A program made the position numbers and the translations under genes. Below the pieces are notes generated by a model. That model did no database searches, had not been told where the DNA came from, and worked only from the letters and a program-made list of their open reading frames with translations. From Vibrio spartinae (GTDB lineage: Bacteria; Pseudomonadota; Gammaproteobacteria; Enterobacterales; Vibrionaceae): a stretch of 64,000 nucleotides of DNA. Location: the NCBI RefSeq assembly GCF_024347135.1, contig NZ_AP024908.1, positions 868,001 to 932,000 of the forward strand, in the 5' to 3' direction. Positions 8,095-16,852 of the stretch are shown here, piece by piece. Positions within the stretch are counted from its first letter, which is position 1. Every line of letters starts with the position of its first letter.

Positions 8095-9657
8095 ATGAAC
8101 GATCAAATCACTCAAATCTACAACCTGATGAGCCATGAATTTGCTCAGGTTGAAGGAGACTTCACTTCCCTACGCGAGTCAGATGTGAAATCCGTTATCC
8201 CTGCCGGAATGCGCTTTGCCGATTTTCTTGGACAGCTTCGTAGCGGCCATCAAGTATTACTGACGGATGTACCGTCGATTCCGTTACTCATTCGGGATAA
8301 AGATGAATGGGGCAATTCATACTGGCGGGTCAATCCCGAAGTTGAGCCTCATCTCGACGGGCTGGCCTACAAGGCTTATACCGCCAGAGTTGAATTGGTC
8401 AATCATGGCATTGGTTCGACTTCTTCCGGCAGTGTGAATGCTTCTGTGTCTACCGAGCCTTATGTCGAACGCGAACCCGTGAAACTCACTTTAGCAGCGC
8501 GTCTGAACAAGCAACGTCAGGAGCGGTTACGGGCGTTGGATACAATCCCACTGCCTTCATCCGCATGGCAAAACGCATTTAATCAGCCACCCGTCAAACC
8601 CTCTCGTTTCGCCAAATCCGCTCTGGTACCGAGAGGCTCGTGTGATATCGGTACACAACGAGAGTCACTTTCTGCGCTGGGGGATTATGCGGCTTATACA
8701 ATTGCCGTCGGGCAGGGGATCAGTGCTGCTTCTGAAGACGCTTTTTTAACGCGCATTGGCGGTGCAGCGCTGGCAGAATTGCCGGGGCTGACGATGAAAA
8801 TCATCGGGCGAGCCGGAATGTTGGCCGCATTTGTGCCGAACCAATTAGCGGACAGTACGCTCTACAGTGCAGCCGATATTCGCAGTAAAGACAGGGTTGA
8901 AACCAATATCCGCTTGGGTTTCAATACGGCAGGCCGGATTTACGGCTATCACGTCAATGGGGCGGTGATTCCCAAGCGTGAAGTCAAACGGGTCGGTGAG
9001 CAGTTTGTCGTTGCGTTAGAGCCGGATGTCACCATTGAATGGGTGCCGATTAGCGGTGATTTTGGCGGCAAACCGATTCTGGTTAACCCCATCCCGGAGA
9101 TGGAAAAGTTCGATATCTGGATCCATCCGCAAGCGGAGCAAGGTCAAGAGTTTGATAACACCTATATCACCCCAATTGCTGATGCGAATTTACAAGACTA
9201 TATTTTGACCTTTCCGGCAGAGACTGGATTACCGCCGTTGTATGTGGTTTACAAAGAAAGCGCTCGCAACGAGTCGGGCGTCGTGACCGGCAACGGTGAA
9301 GATATTACTGGCCTGTGGTTGGAAGCCGCCGGAAAAGAGTTAGGTGTACCGGTGCCGTCACAAATTGCGGATCAACTCAGAGGCCGTGAGTTCAGTAATT
9401 TTGATGGGTTTCGGAAAGCGTTTTGGGCTGAGGTTTCCAAAGATTCAGGACTCAAAACACAATTTATAGACAATAACGTCGAGAGAATGGGTAAAGGATA
9501 TGCACCTCGTGCAAGGAAAAAAGATTCGGTTGGCGGTAGAAAATCTTTCGAATTGCATCATGTGGAGGAAATCCAGAATGGCGGTAAGGTCTATGATGTT
9601 GATAATATTCGTGTCACAACCCCCAAGAATCATATAGATATACATAAGGGCAAGTAA
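8095..9657 (+). CDS. S-type-pyocin-like bacteriocin with HNH DNase domain
   Basis: 520 residues. Residues 1-200 are a front domain shared with the second bacteriocin of this window, including FAKSALVPRGSCDIGT. Residues 200-405 resemble the S-type pyocin translocation domain, with DYILTFPAETGLPPLYVVYK. The last 100 residues are a colicin E9-type HNH nuclease: FSNFDGFRKAFWAEV, then HHVEEIQNGGKVYDVDNIRV and HIDIHKGK, with H488/H489, H513 and H517 as likely metal and catalytic residues. It should cut DNA in a competitor cell. No signal peptide or TonB box is visible, so delivery could be by release on lysis or by type VI secretion; neither is proved. The immunity gene starts immediately after the stop. 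ATG 8095 matches the homologous start of the second copy. Confidence 0.9.
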   Translation: MNDQITQIYNLMSHEFAQVEGDFTSLRESDVKSVIPAGMRFADFLGQLRSGHQVLLTDVPSIPLLIRDKDEWGNSYWRVNPEVEPHLDGLAYKAYTARVELVNHGIGSTSSGSVNASVSTEPYVEREPVKLTLAARLNKQRQERLRALDTIPLPSSAWQNAFNQPPVKPSRFAKSALVPRGSCDIGTQRESLSALGDYAAYTIAVGQGISAASEDAFLTRIGGAALAELPGLTMKIIGRAGMLAAFVPNQLADSTLYSAADIRSKDRVETNIRLGFNTAGRIYGYHVNGAVIPKREVKRVGEQFVVALEPDVTIEWVPISGDFGGKPILVNPIPEMEKFDIWIHPQAEQGQEFDNTYITPIADANLQDYILTFPAETGLPPLYVVYKESARNESGVVTGNGEDITGLWLEAAGKELGVPVPSQIADQLRGREFSNFDGFRKAFWAEVSKDSGLKTQFIDNNVERMGKGYAPRARKKDSVGGRKSFELHHVEEIQNGGKVYDVDNIRVTTPKNHIDIHKGK

Positions 9658-9915
9658 GTGAATTTAAAAAATAGTATTAATGAATATTTTGAAGATGAAT
9701 TTTTACAGCTATTGCAGAAAATCTGCAAAGCTGAAACCTCTTCAGAAAATGAACTGGATGCTTTAGTTGATCACTTTGAAGATATAACAGAGCACCCAGA
9801 TGGTTCAGACTTAATTTACTATCCAGATGATCCGGCAGATGCAACCCCCGAGCGCATTGTTGAGATTGTCAAACAATGGAGAATCTCGCAAGGCTTGCCA
9901 TGCTTTAAGGACTGA
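9658..9915 (+). CDS. Colicin E9-type immunity protein (Im9-like)
   Basis: 85 residues, the family's normal length. It carries the Im2/Im9 signature: LKNSINEYFEDEFLQLLQKI, then DHFEDITEHPDGSDLIYYP and IVKQWRISQGLP. In this family the acidic helix II gives specificity and the conserved helix III (SDLIYYP) gives binding energy, blocking the exosite of the DNase. The start is GTG directly abutting the TAA of the DNase gene, with AAGGG about nine bases upstream inside the toxin gene. That arrangement couples translation of immunity to toxin. It protects the producer and kin from the DNase. Confidence 0.92.
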   Translation: MNLKNSINEYFEDEFLQLLQKICKAETSSENELDALVDHFEDITEHPDGSDLIYYPDDPADATPERIVEIVKQWRISQGLPCFKD

Positions 9916-10200
9916 TTCGGTCTTTTATTTTCCACTGAGTCTATCAGTCAATTGAGTGATGTTTCACGTCATTCAAATCAAGCACTGGGGTGCACAAGAC
10001 GTCGCTGTCTCAGATTCCAGAGAAAGGCATTATGCGTCACACTTCGAAGCCAAAGCCTGAGACAATCATCAGGGAAAGAAATAAAAAAGAACCGCGTCGC
10101 ATTTTATCCTTCAACAATGCTAAAACTATGATAAACAGTGTTTTTTCTGAACACTTCTTTTATGCTAGAGCCATGTTGTCCACCAAAGCGAAGCACGATT
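9916..10200. other. Intergenic region before MNT-HEPN gene
   Basis: 285 bases with no convincing gene. It probably holds the MNT-HEPN promoter. The open frame running into the gene from 10138 is not conserved in the second copy, so I treat it as leader. Confidence 0.5.
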
Positions 10201-11082
10201 ATGAAAACCTCCCTTGACCACCTGCCTGAATATAAACAGCATGAGCTGGCCACGATCTCGACCATTCTGCGTGATACGCTGGACGACTATCTCAAGGGCA
10301 AAACGGGGAGTAAAAGCGAGTTTCGTATTCTGAAAATCATTCTGTTCGGTAGCCATGCCAAAGGCAATTGGGTCAGCGATCCGGTCAATGGTTATATCAG
10401 CGATTACGATATTCTGGTGATCGTCAACAAAGCCGCCTTGGTAGAGGATTATGTGGTCTGGCTGCCGGCGGAAGAGCAAATTAACCGCAAAGTAAAATCC
10501 GCACCGCTTGGTTTGATTGTTCACGATTTACAGGAAGTGAATGAACGATTGCAGCAGGGGCACTACTTTTTTCGGGATATCCGTGAAGAAGGAATCGAAC
10601 TGTTTGCCGCGACACCGAAGCCGCTGACGGAGCCGGGGGATTTAACCGAACAAGAAAAACTGGAAATTGCACGTAAACATTATGATCAGTGGTCTCACTC
10701 TGCATTTCGTTTTTTCCGTAATTATGAATTCTCTATTTCCGAGGATGATTTGATTAACGCAGCATTTATGTTGCACCAAGTAACTGAACGTTGTTTAGCC
10801 TGTACTCTACTCACATGCACCAACTACTTACCCAAATCCCACAATATCGAAAAGCTGGGGAAACTCTGTGCCCAAATCGAGCCAGAGTTTAAGACGATTT
10901 TCCCACTCGACAATAAATTCCACCGTCGCAGCTTCCGTCGCCTGCAACGGGCCTATATCGAAGCCCGTTATTCAGAGCATTATGAAATCACCGCAGAAGA
11001 GCTGGCTTATCTTGAAGGGAGAGTGCAACAATTAAGAACACTGGCAGAACGGGTTTGTTTAGCGCGGATTAACGGGGCTTGA
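10201..11082 (+). CDS. Nucleotidyltransferase-HEPN fusion protein, copy 1
   Basis: 293 residues from ATG 10201. The N-terminal half is a minimal nucleotidyltransferase: LFGSHAKG with G50-S51, then SDYDILV with D68 and D70 as metal ligands. The C-terminal half is a HEPN helical domain with SFRRLQRAYIEARYSEHYEIT. Separate MNT and HEPN proteins form toxin-antitoxin pairs in which MNT adds AMP to the HEPN RNase. Here the two are fused, as in a known but poorly characterised family. I chose this start because the second copy at 52625 becomes homologous exactly here (MKT-LDHLPEYKQ). The gene has three relatives in the window, one intact and two broken, all in accessory DNA. Confidence 0.8.
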   Translation: MKTSLDHLPEYKQHELATISTILRDTLDDYLKGKTGSKSEFRILKIILFGSHAKGNWVSDPVNGYISDYDILVIVNKAALVEDYVVWLPAEEQINRKVKSAPLGLIVHDLQEVNERLQQGHYFFRDIREEGIELFAATPKPLTEPGDLTEQEKLEIARKHYDQWSHSAFRFFRNYEFSISEDDLINAAFMLHQVTERCLACTLLTCTNYLPKSHNIEKLGKLCAQIEPEFKTIFPLDNKFHRRSFRRLQRAYIEARYSEHYEITAEELAYLEGRVQQLRTLAERVCLARINGA

Positions 11083-11089
11083 GGACACG

Positions 11090-11248
11090 AAACCACAACT
11101 GGGTTGTCAGCAAGCATTTGAAAAGCAGTGAGTAGGTTGTCTCTGTAGCGATTCCATTGTGATTCGGAAAATTTGTAACGGTGTAGCTTTTAATTTTACG
11201 CAAATGGCTTTGCGCCAATTTACTTAGCTTATATTTGTTCGTTTGCAT
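11090..11248 (-). pseudogene. Broken ParE-type toxin gene
   Basis: From ATG 11248 the minus strand reads MQTNKYKLSKLAQSHLRKIK then SYTVTNF. A one-base shift then gives SESQWNRYRDNLLTAF and QMLADNP in the next frame. This is the N-terminal two thirds of a ParE/RelE-superfamily toxin, with a frameshift after TNF and loss of the catalytic C-terminus where the MNT-HEPN gene end begins. It starts eight bases after the antitoxin stop, the normal antitoxin-toxin order. It should be inactive. Confidence 0.7.
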
Positions 11249-11256
11249 ACTTTAGG

Positions 11257-11499
11257 TTACAGGCTCTTCAAGAATGTTTCGCCATCAATTACATTACCTT
11301 GCGAGATATCTTGTTTTGCAGCCTCAAAGCAATGTTTAATGTAATCAGCTTTCATTGCTTCAAGCTCTTCGTAATCTTGAATGGACATAACAACGACAGC
11401 ATCTTTGCTGTTTTTGCTGATCTTAACTGGCTCTCGCTGAGCACGTAGAAGTAGTTCGCCAAAATTACGTTTAGCGTCGTTTGCTGTTAATGTATGCAT
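11257..11499 (-). CDS. Phd/YefM-family antitoxin
   Basis: 80 residues with the Phd/YefM N-terminal DNA-binding fold (MHTLTANDAKRNFGELLLRA, then VVVMSIQDYEELEAMKADYI). Proteins of this kind bind their own operator and neutralise a cognate toxin through a C-terminal tail, here roughly residues 55-80. The ATG at 11499 has GGAGC about eight bases upstream. The toxin gene behind it is frameshifted and truncated, so this is an orphan antitoxin that may still neutralise related ParE toxins elsewhere in the genome. Confidence 0.85.
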   Translation of the reverse strand: MHTLTANDAKRNFGELLLRAQREPVKISKNSKDAVVVMSIQDYEELEAMKADYIKHCFEAAKQDISQGNVIDGETFLKSL

Positions 11500-11628
11500 G
11501 TTAAAGCTCCAAACTTGGTTACTAGTAGGAGTATAATTGTTTGTGCGAAATATTTAATTAAATCGTGCGATTTGTGCAAAAGTTAAACTAACAAGATTTG
11601 TTCTTGGAGCTGATGCTGGCGTGAGTTG

Positions 11629-11677
11629 CTAAGGAAGATCATCTATTTCTGGTTGAGGACCACGCTCAAGTTTAGAG
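11629..11677 (-). pseudogene. Separated 3' end of the lrp-family gene
   Basis: Joining the minus strand across the IS256 element, with one target copy removed, restores VVLSSKLERGPQPEIDDLP and a TAG stop at 11629-11631. That is a normal Lrp/AsnC C-terminus. These 49 bases are therefore the original end of the regulator gene whose body lies at 12980-13445. Confidence 0.8.
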
Positions 11678-12979
11678 GGTAGTGTTCAAATTTCTGTGTC
11701 ATTTCTTTAAACTGAACCAAAAAGGAAATGACACCTTATGTCTGACGATAAATTCGAAATTGATATTCAAGCTTTTGCCAAAGCATTGCAATCCGGTCAG
11801 GGCCTCAACGGCAAAGACGGTTTGCTCACCCCGTTGATTAAGCAAATCACTGAAGCCGCGCTCGGGGCTGAAATCGAACAGCACCTTGAAGCTGAGCCCG
11901 ACAATCGCAAAAATGGAAAATCCCGCAAAACCGTTAAAACCTCATCCGGGGAATTTGAACTTGAAACGCCCCGTGACCGAAATGGCTCTTTTGACCCGCA
12001 AACTGTCAAGAAGCACCAGACCCGACTGACCGATGAGATGGAACGTAATGTCCTCTCCCTGTTTGCCCTTGGCAACAGCTATCAACATATCCGGGAATAT
12101 CTGCTGGATATGTATGGTATCAGCGTTTCCAATGGCACGATTAACGCCATCACCGACCGTCTTATCCCTGAGCTCAGAGCATGGCAGGAGCGGGATTTAG
12201 ACCCCGTCTATCCGGTCGTCTGGCTTGATGCCGTTCACTACAAAATCAAGGAAAACGGTCGCTTTGTTTCCAAAGCCATTTACACCATCCTTGCACTCAA
12301 TATCGAAGGAAAAAAAGAGCTGCTGGGGATTTATCTCTCTGATGCCGAAGGCGCGCATTACTGGCTCAGTGTCCTGACCGACTTACAAAATCGCGGTGTC
12401 AAAGATATTTGTATTGCTTGTGTCGATGGCCTCAAAGGGTTCCCTCAGGCGATTGAAACCATTTACCCGCAGACTGAAGTCCAACTCTGTGTTATCCATC
12501 AAATCCGTAACTCGATGAAGTATGTCGCCAGCAAAAATCAGAAAGCGTTTATGGCGGATTTAAAATGTGTTTATAAAGCGGCAACCCTTAAAGCTGCCGA
12601 ACATGAGCTGGATGAGCTGGAAGCCAAATGGGGACCACAATACCCGCTGGTGATTCAGTCATGGCGCAATAAATGGGAGAACTTATCGGTGTATTTCAAA
12701 TATCCCGAACAGGTCCGCAGAGCCATTTACACCACCAATGCGGTTGAGGCGGTACATCGTCAGTTCCGCAAACTGACCAAAACCAAGGGCGGTTTTGCTA
12801 ATGAAACCAGCTTGCTCAAGCTGTTGTATGCAGGTATGTTGAAAGCCAGTGAAAAGTGGACGCATCCGGTGCAGAACTGGAACCTGACACTGTCTCAGCT
12901 CAGCATCCACTTTGAAGGCAGACTCACTCCATATCTGGATTTATAAAAATGGGCGTGACACAGAATAATGAACAGTCTC
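11678..12979 (+). mobile_element. IS256-family insertion sequence, complete
   Basis: 1302 bp with imperfect terminal inverted repeats of about 24 bp: TGTTCA, three or four variable bases, TTCTGTGTCA at the left, and the matching sequence inverted at 12956-12979. It is flanked by an 8-bp direct repeat GTTTAGAG at 11670-11677 and 12980-12987, the target duplication size usual for IS256. It carries one intact transposase gene. The insertion split the last 13 codons from an Lrp/AsnC gene. Confidence 0.92.
11738..12946 (+). CDS. IS256-family transposase (mutator type)
   Basis: 402 residues, full length for the family. The DDE residues are visible in VVWLDAVHYKIKE, IACVDGLKGFP and TNAVEAVHRQFRK; the C/H signature CVIHQIRNS lies between the second D and the E. 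AAGGAA eleven bases before the ATG supports the start. It moves the element by a copy-out, circle-forming mechanism in known members. No frameshift is seen, so it may be active. Confidence 0.95.
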   Translation: MSDDKFEIDIQAFAKALQSGQGLNGKDGLLTPLIKQITEAALGAEIEQHLEAEPDNRKNGKSRKTVKTSSGEFELETPRDRNGSFDPQTVKKHQTRLTDEMERNVLSLFALGNSYQHIREYLLDMYGISVSNGTINAITDRLIPELRAWQERDLDPVYPVVWLDAVHYKIKENGRFVSKAIYTILALNIEGKKELLGIYLSDAEGAHYWLSVLTDLQNRGVKDICIACVDGLKGFPQAIETIYPQTEVQLCVIHQIRNSMKYVASKNQKAFMADLKCVYKAATLKAAEHELDELEAKWGPQYPLVIQSWRNKWENLSVYFKYPEQVRRAIYTTNAVEAVHRQFRKLTKTKGGFANETSLLKLLYAGMLKASEKWTHPVQNWNLTLSQLSIHFEGRLTPYLDL

Positions 12980-13445
12980 GTTTAGAGCTAAGAACAACAA
13001 AGCATTTAACTTTCCTAACACCATCAACGAGTTGCATTTTTTCGATCAGCTTTTCCAAATCTATTGAATCTCTAGTTCGAACTTTAAATATAATATTCGT
13101 TTCACCTGCTACCGAATGGATTTCTTCAACATCAGCAAGCGAAGAAAACTCATTTAACATATCCATGCTAACAGAACCGTCTGATTCAATATGCAGAAAG
13201 CTTAACAATGAGCAACCTAAGCTAGGCCCATCTAAAACGGCTTGGGTTCCCTTTATGACACCATTTTTCTTCAGTTTCTGTACCCTCTCATGCACAGCAG
13301 GTGGAGAGAGAAAAACCAACTCACTAAGTTCGGAATACGTTCTGTCAGAATCTTCAGCAAGCAGCCTTAATAATTTTCGGTCAATTCTATCTAAACTAAC
13401 CCTTTTTGACCGACTGGACTTAACATTATTCGCTTTTGAGTCCAT
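12924..13445 (-). pseudogene. Lrp/AsnC-family regulator, C-terminus replaced by IS256 insertion
   Basis: 173 residues as it stands. Residues 20-75 form a winged helix-turn-helix (RIDRKLLRLLAEDSDRTYSE, then LSPPAVHERVQKLKKNGVIK). Residues 85-155 form the RAM ligand-binding and oligomerisation domain. From residue about 156 the sequence runs into the right end of the IS256 element and ends RDCSLFCVTPIFINPDME instead of the native LERGPQPEIDDLP. The start ATG 13445 has GGGGGAAG upstream. The gene is divergent from an MFS transporter gene and probably controlled it in response to an amino acid. The altered tail may or may not abolish function, since both domains are nearly complete. Confidence 0.85.
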
Positions 13446-13708
13446 ATGAACTTCCCCCTCTTGCTCATCAATATCAATGGCGCTAATAATATTAACAGGT
13501 CTTGATATTAAACGATTAAGCTTATAATTGAAAATTTATTGGAAAAGTTAAATTTTTTGATAAGACTAATCATGGTGAGAAATACTTGAAATTAGGATAT
13601 TTCTTTAGATTAAAATCGGTAGTTTTACAATTAATTCGCCAGCAAATAATAATGGAAAATTAATACATTAATTAAAAGGATGCCTAGTTAATTGGTATTG
13701 GAGTTAAT

Positions 13709-14857
13709 ATGTTCAGGCAAGAAAGTCAGTATTTATTTCAAACCGTTATTTTACTCATCGGTGTTAGTGTCATTGGATCAAATGCTTTTTTAATGAGTCC
13801 AATTCTTAGTAATATTGCTCAGTCATTGGATACCGATATGACAAAAATTGCCTGGTCCATCTCCGCATATGGTGGTGCAATGGCGTTAGGGAGTTTATTT
13901 TTAACCGGTCTTCCTCAGCGTATTGGTTTGAAATCAACGCTTCTCCTCACAGGAACAGTGTTATCTATTAGCATCTTAATGACAGGATTATCAACAAATT
14001 GGATCATGCTTGTCGTTGCACAAACCTTAACTGGGATAAGCGCTGGGGTGTTACTTCCGACCTTGTATTCGATGACAGCCATTATTGCCCCTAAGGGAAA
14101 AGAGTCCACAACCTTAGGGAAAGTGATTTCTGGATGGTCATTAGCGATGATTGCTGGTGTTCCATTAAGTGCTTTTGTTTCAGAGCTACTATCTTGGCGC
14201 TCCGCCTATTTTTTTGTTTTCATATTGTCGCTTCTATCAACATTAGGATATTTTTTACTGCCTTCTAAAGAGAGTCTTTCTACCGCTACCTCCCTTCAGT
14301 CTGCCTTTCAAGTGCCTAAGGCAAAATCCATATTCATTATAACTTTTTTCTACATGATCAGCTTTTATGGAACCTATACATTCTTGGGTAGCTATATACA
14401 ACAGCAGTTACTTTACTCCACAGTATATGCTGGTATGGCGGTTTTATCTTATGGATTGGGCTTTGGTTTTGCTGGCATATTTTTAGGAAAATTCATTGAT
14501 AAAAGAGATTCATGGGAAATCATATCCCCTTGCTTACTATTCATATGTGGAATCTACTTGTTATTGTTGATTCTATCAAATCACTACTGGAGTTTACTTA
14601 TCGGCTGCGTATTTTGGGGACTAATTAATCAGGTTATCTTAAATTGTCTTGTATCAATTCTCAATGGATTAGATGATCATCAGCGAGTAAGACTCATTGG
14701 TATATACAGTGCCGTATCCTATGGGGGAACAATGGTCGCGGCACTCGTTTACGGTGTTATCTATTTATATAAAGGATTTCATTTCATATTAATTACCTCT
14801 GCTTTGTTATGCCTGTTTGCCTTCCTAGTCCTATATGGGTTAAAACGGCACATCTAA
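13709..14857 (+). CDS. MFS transporter (DHA-like exporter)
   Basis: 382 residues with about twelve hydrophobic segments. It shows the first-half MFS pattern GLPQRIGLKSTLLLTGTVLS between helices 2 and 3 and GISAGVLLPTLYSM in helix 4. This is an inner-membrane, proton-driven exporter of the drug:H+ type by similarity; the substrate is unknown. GGAG precedes the ATG by a few bases. Divergence from an Lrp/AsnC gene suggests amino-acid or related metabolite efflux under its control. This gene, its upstream region and the Lrp gene are more AT-rich than the flanking backbone, a sign of transfer. Confidence 0.85.
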   Translation: MFRQESQYLFQTVILLIGVSVIGSNAFLMSPILSNIAQSLDTDMTKIAWSISAYGGAMALGSLFLTGLPQRIGLKSTLLLTGTVLSISILMTGLSTNWIMLVVAQTLTGISAGVLLPTLYSMTAIIAPKGKESTTLGKVISGWSLAMIAGVPLSAFVSELLSWRSAYFFVFILSLLSTLGYFLLPSKESLSTATSLQSAFQVPKAKSIFIITFFYMISFYGTYTFLGSYIQQQLLYSTVYAGMAVLSYGLGFGFAGIFLGKFIDKRDSWEIISPCLLFICGIYLLLLILSNHYWSLLIGCVFWGLINQVILNCLVSILNGLDDHQRVRLIGIYSAVSYGGTMVAALVYGVIYLYKGFHFILITSALLCLFAFLVLYGLKRHI

Positions 14858-14860
14858 TTG

Positions 14861-15117
14861 TCGTGGCAAAACCTTACTGGTTATAGACCGATCACTTGGC
14901 TTCGTTGTCTTGTGCCAACTCGCCTCCAGCCAGCGCCACATATGATGTTCTTATTCATCAGCTCGCAATTTTGCTAGCGGCTTCCTCTGGACCAAACCTC
15001 GCGGTTAAGCCCTTACCATTCGCTAGTAGTTAGCATCTAATAACGATATGAATCGCTAAGGATGGCGACCTTCCCACAGAAGGCTTTCACCTCATTCATG
15101 CCCATACTGGGCGTACA
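14861..15117 (-). mobile_element. Probable 5' fragment of a group II intron
   Basis: On the minus strand the sequence starting at 15117 reads GTGTACGCCCAGTATGGGC, like the GUGYG 5' end and first hairpin of bacterial group II introns. It continues with GTGGGAAGGTCGCC and GGTCCAGAGGAAGCCGCTAG, blocks I associate with intron domain I. No reverse transcriptase and no domain V/VI follow, so it would be a truncated remnant. The assignment is from remembered family sequence and is not verified. Confidence 0.45.
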
Positions 15118-15418
15118 CAGGCAATGATGGTGACTTTTGGGGGGTTGCTGCTTCAAGTAATCGCGGGTGAGGCGCTTTAAAAACAGAATTAAATGACGTC
15201 GCTAACATCATTGCCATCTACCAAGAAATTGCTCAATTATTCCCCAATTGCTGAACGTGATTCATCAATCAGAAATCAGTTCTCATACTGTCAAACATCA
15301 GCATTAGCTCACACCTTCACCGATTTGCATTTGATCCTGAATGAAGAGTTTGTATTTTATTAGCTGAATCGATTCAGTAAAACAATAAATCAAACTTACT
15401 ATCAAGGAATCAAACGTC
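15118..15418. other. Intergenic scar with a short gene remnant
   Basis: At 15171-15253 the plus strand encodes 27 codons ending DVANIIAIYQEIAQLFPNC and a stop, which looks like the tail of a lost gene but has no start or recognisable family. The rest holds the probable promoter of the DUF4432 gene. Confidence 0.4.
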
Positions 15419-16639
15419 ATGAAGATCAAACCACTCGTTGCTGCCCTACTTATTGCTGCCCCCTGTTTCGTGAATGCCGCACAATATGTGCTGACTGATG
15501 CCACTGCCAACATTGATGTCGGTGCGTGGAAAGTCACCAATAAAGATCTGGGGATTCAGCAGCCCTTCTCCATCGAAAAACGTCAGTTACATGGCGGTAA
15601 ACAGATGGGGGTCGAGACTTTAGTTATTCATAATGGTGAACTGGAAATCACCTTGATACCCACCCGTGGTATGGGAATATTCAACGTTAAAAAAGATGGC
15701 AAACGCATTCTCGGCTGGGATTCTCCGGTCAAAGAGATCGTCAACCCTGCCTTTATCGATCTGGAAAGCCGCAACGGGTTGGGCTGGTTAGACGGTTTCA
15801 ATGAGATGATGGTGCGCTGTGGTTATGAATGGACCGGTCACCCGGGTGTCGATGATAACGGCCAGTTACTCAGCTTGCATGGACGCCTGCAAAATACCCC
15901 AGCTTCGACAGTCAAAGTGACCATTGACGAACAACCGCCTTATACCATTACTGTCGAAGGCGAAGTCTCTGAAAGAACCTTCAAAAAAGTAGAGTTAGTG
16001 ACACACACTTCATTCTCGGTCACCCCCGGCAGCAATCAGTTCGCTGTCCATGATACCCTGACCAACAAAGCCGATTATGAAGATGAATATCAGATTATTT
16101 ACCACTCTAATTTTGGGCGTCCGATTCTTGAAAAAGGCGCCAAAATTACTGCGGCCGCCAGTGAGATTTCACCCTTTAACGATTATGCGAAAAAAGGCCT
16201 GAAAGACTGGCAAACCTATCTTGGCCCCACTAAAGGCTACGATGAGATGGTTTATAATCTGAAACCAATCGGTGATAAACAGGGTAACACGCTGGCAGTA
16301 CTGCATAATCAGGCCGGTAATCTTGGTGTCTCGGTCGGGTATAACATCAAACAACTGCCGGTACTGACCATCTGGAAAAATACCGATACACTGCAACAAG
16401 GCTATGTCACCGGGATCGAACCGGGCACCAGCTATGCGTATAACACCAAGTATCAACGTCCGCTGGGGTTAGTGCCTAAAATTGAGGCGGGTGCATCCAA
16501 ACATTTTGATGTAACTTACACGGTCTTACGGAACACCGGAGAAGTAGAACAGGCTTTAGCCACCGTGGCAGATATTCAGGGCAAGCACCGTGTCAAACAG
16601 GTGAAAAAACCACTGGTTGATTTAAATAAAGTTCATTGA
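15419..16639 (+). CDS. DUF4432 / aldose 1-epimerase-like periplasmic protein
   Basis: 406 residues. Residues 1-20 are a Sec signal peptide (MKIKPLVAALLIAAPCFVNA), so the protein is periplasmic. The body is a galactose-mutarotase-like beta-sandwich of the DUF4432 group: TLIPTRGMGIFNVKKDGKRI, then GWLDGFNEMMVRCGYEWTG, LHGRLQNTPAS and YHSNFGRPIL. The two conserved His residues and the late GIEPGTSYAYN fit a sugar-binding epimerase fold. Most DUF4432 proteins lack a signal peptide, so export is notable. The true sugar is unknown. It stands alone and shares a bidirectional terminator with the convergent MCP gene. Confidence 0.8.
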   Translation: MKIKPLVAALLIAAPCFVNAAQYVLTDATANIDVGAWKVTNKDLGIQQPFSIEKRQLHGGKQMGVETLVIHNGELEITLIPTRGMGIFNVKKDGKRILGWDSPVKEIVNPAFIDLESRNGLGWLDGFNEMMVRCGYEWTGHPGVDDNGQLLSLHGRLQNTPASTVKVTIDEQPPYTITVEGEVSERTFKKVELVTHTSFSVTPGSNQFAVHDTLTNKADYEDEYQIIYHSNFGRPILEKGAKITAAASEISPFNDYAKKGLKDWQTYLGPTKGYDEMVYNLKPIGDKQGNTLAVLHNQAGNLGVSVGYNIKQLPVLTIWKNTDTLQQGYVTGIEPGTSYAYNTKYQRPLGLVPKIEAGASKHFDVTYTVLRNTGEVEQALATVADIQGKHRVKQVKKPLVDLNKVH

Positions 16640-16716
16640 TGACCTCTTCATACCATGTTTGCCGTTTCTGCTCGTGCTCAATAGACAAGGCTGAAACACA
16701 AACTGGGACGTATCAC

Positions 16717-16741
16717 AAAAAAGACCCGATGGGTCTTTTTT
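16717..16741. terminator. Bidirectional terminator
   Basis: AAAAAAGACCC pairs with GGGTCTTTTTT around a three-base loop, giving A- and T-tails on both strands. It lies between convergent genes and can serve both. Confidence 0.9.
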
Positions 16742-16780
16742 GTTGGTTTCATCCATGACTGTACAACAATGGCGGTATAA

Positions 16781-16822
16781 CGATTGCTAGACAACGATTG
16801 CTAGGCAACAATAGCTAGACAA
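16781..16822. repeat. 14-bp tandem repeat, 3 copies
   Basis: CGATTGCTAGACAA, CGATTGCTAGGCAA, CAATAGCTAGACAA in a row, just beyond the MCP stop codon. No function can be assigned. Confidence 0.85.
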
Positions 16823-16852
16823 CACTGGTACGGCGCGCTGACTCAACATCCC

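Noticed and set aside
12949..13449. 166-codon plus-strand frame opposite the Lrp gene
   Set aside because: It is the shadow of the regulator's codons; the minus strand has the clear helix-turn-helix and RAM domain.
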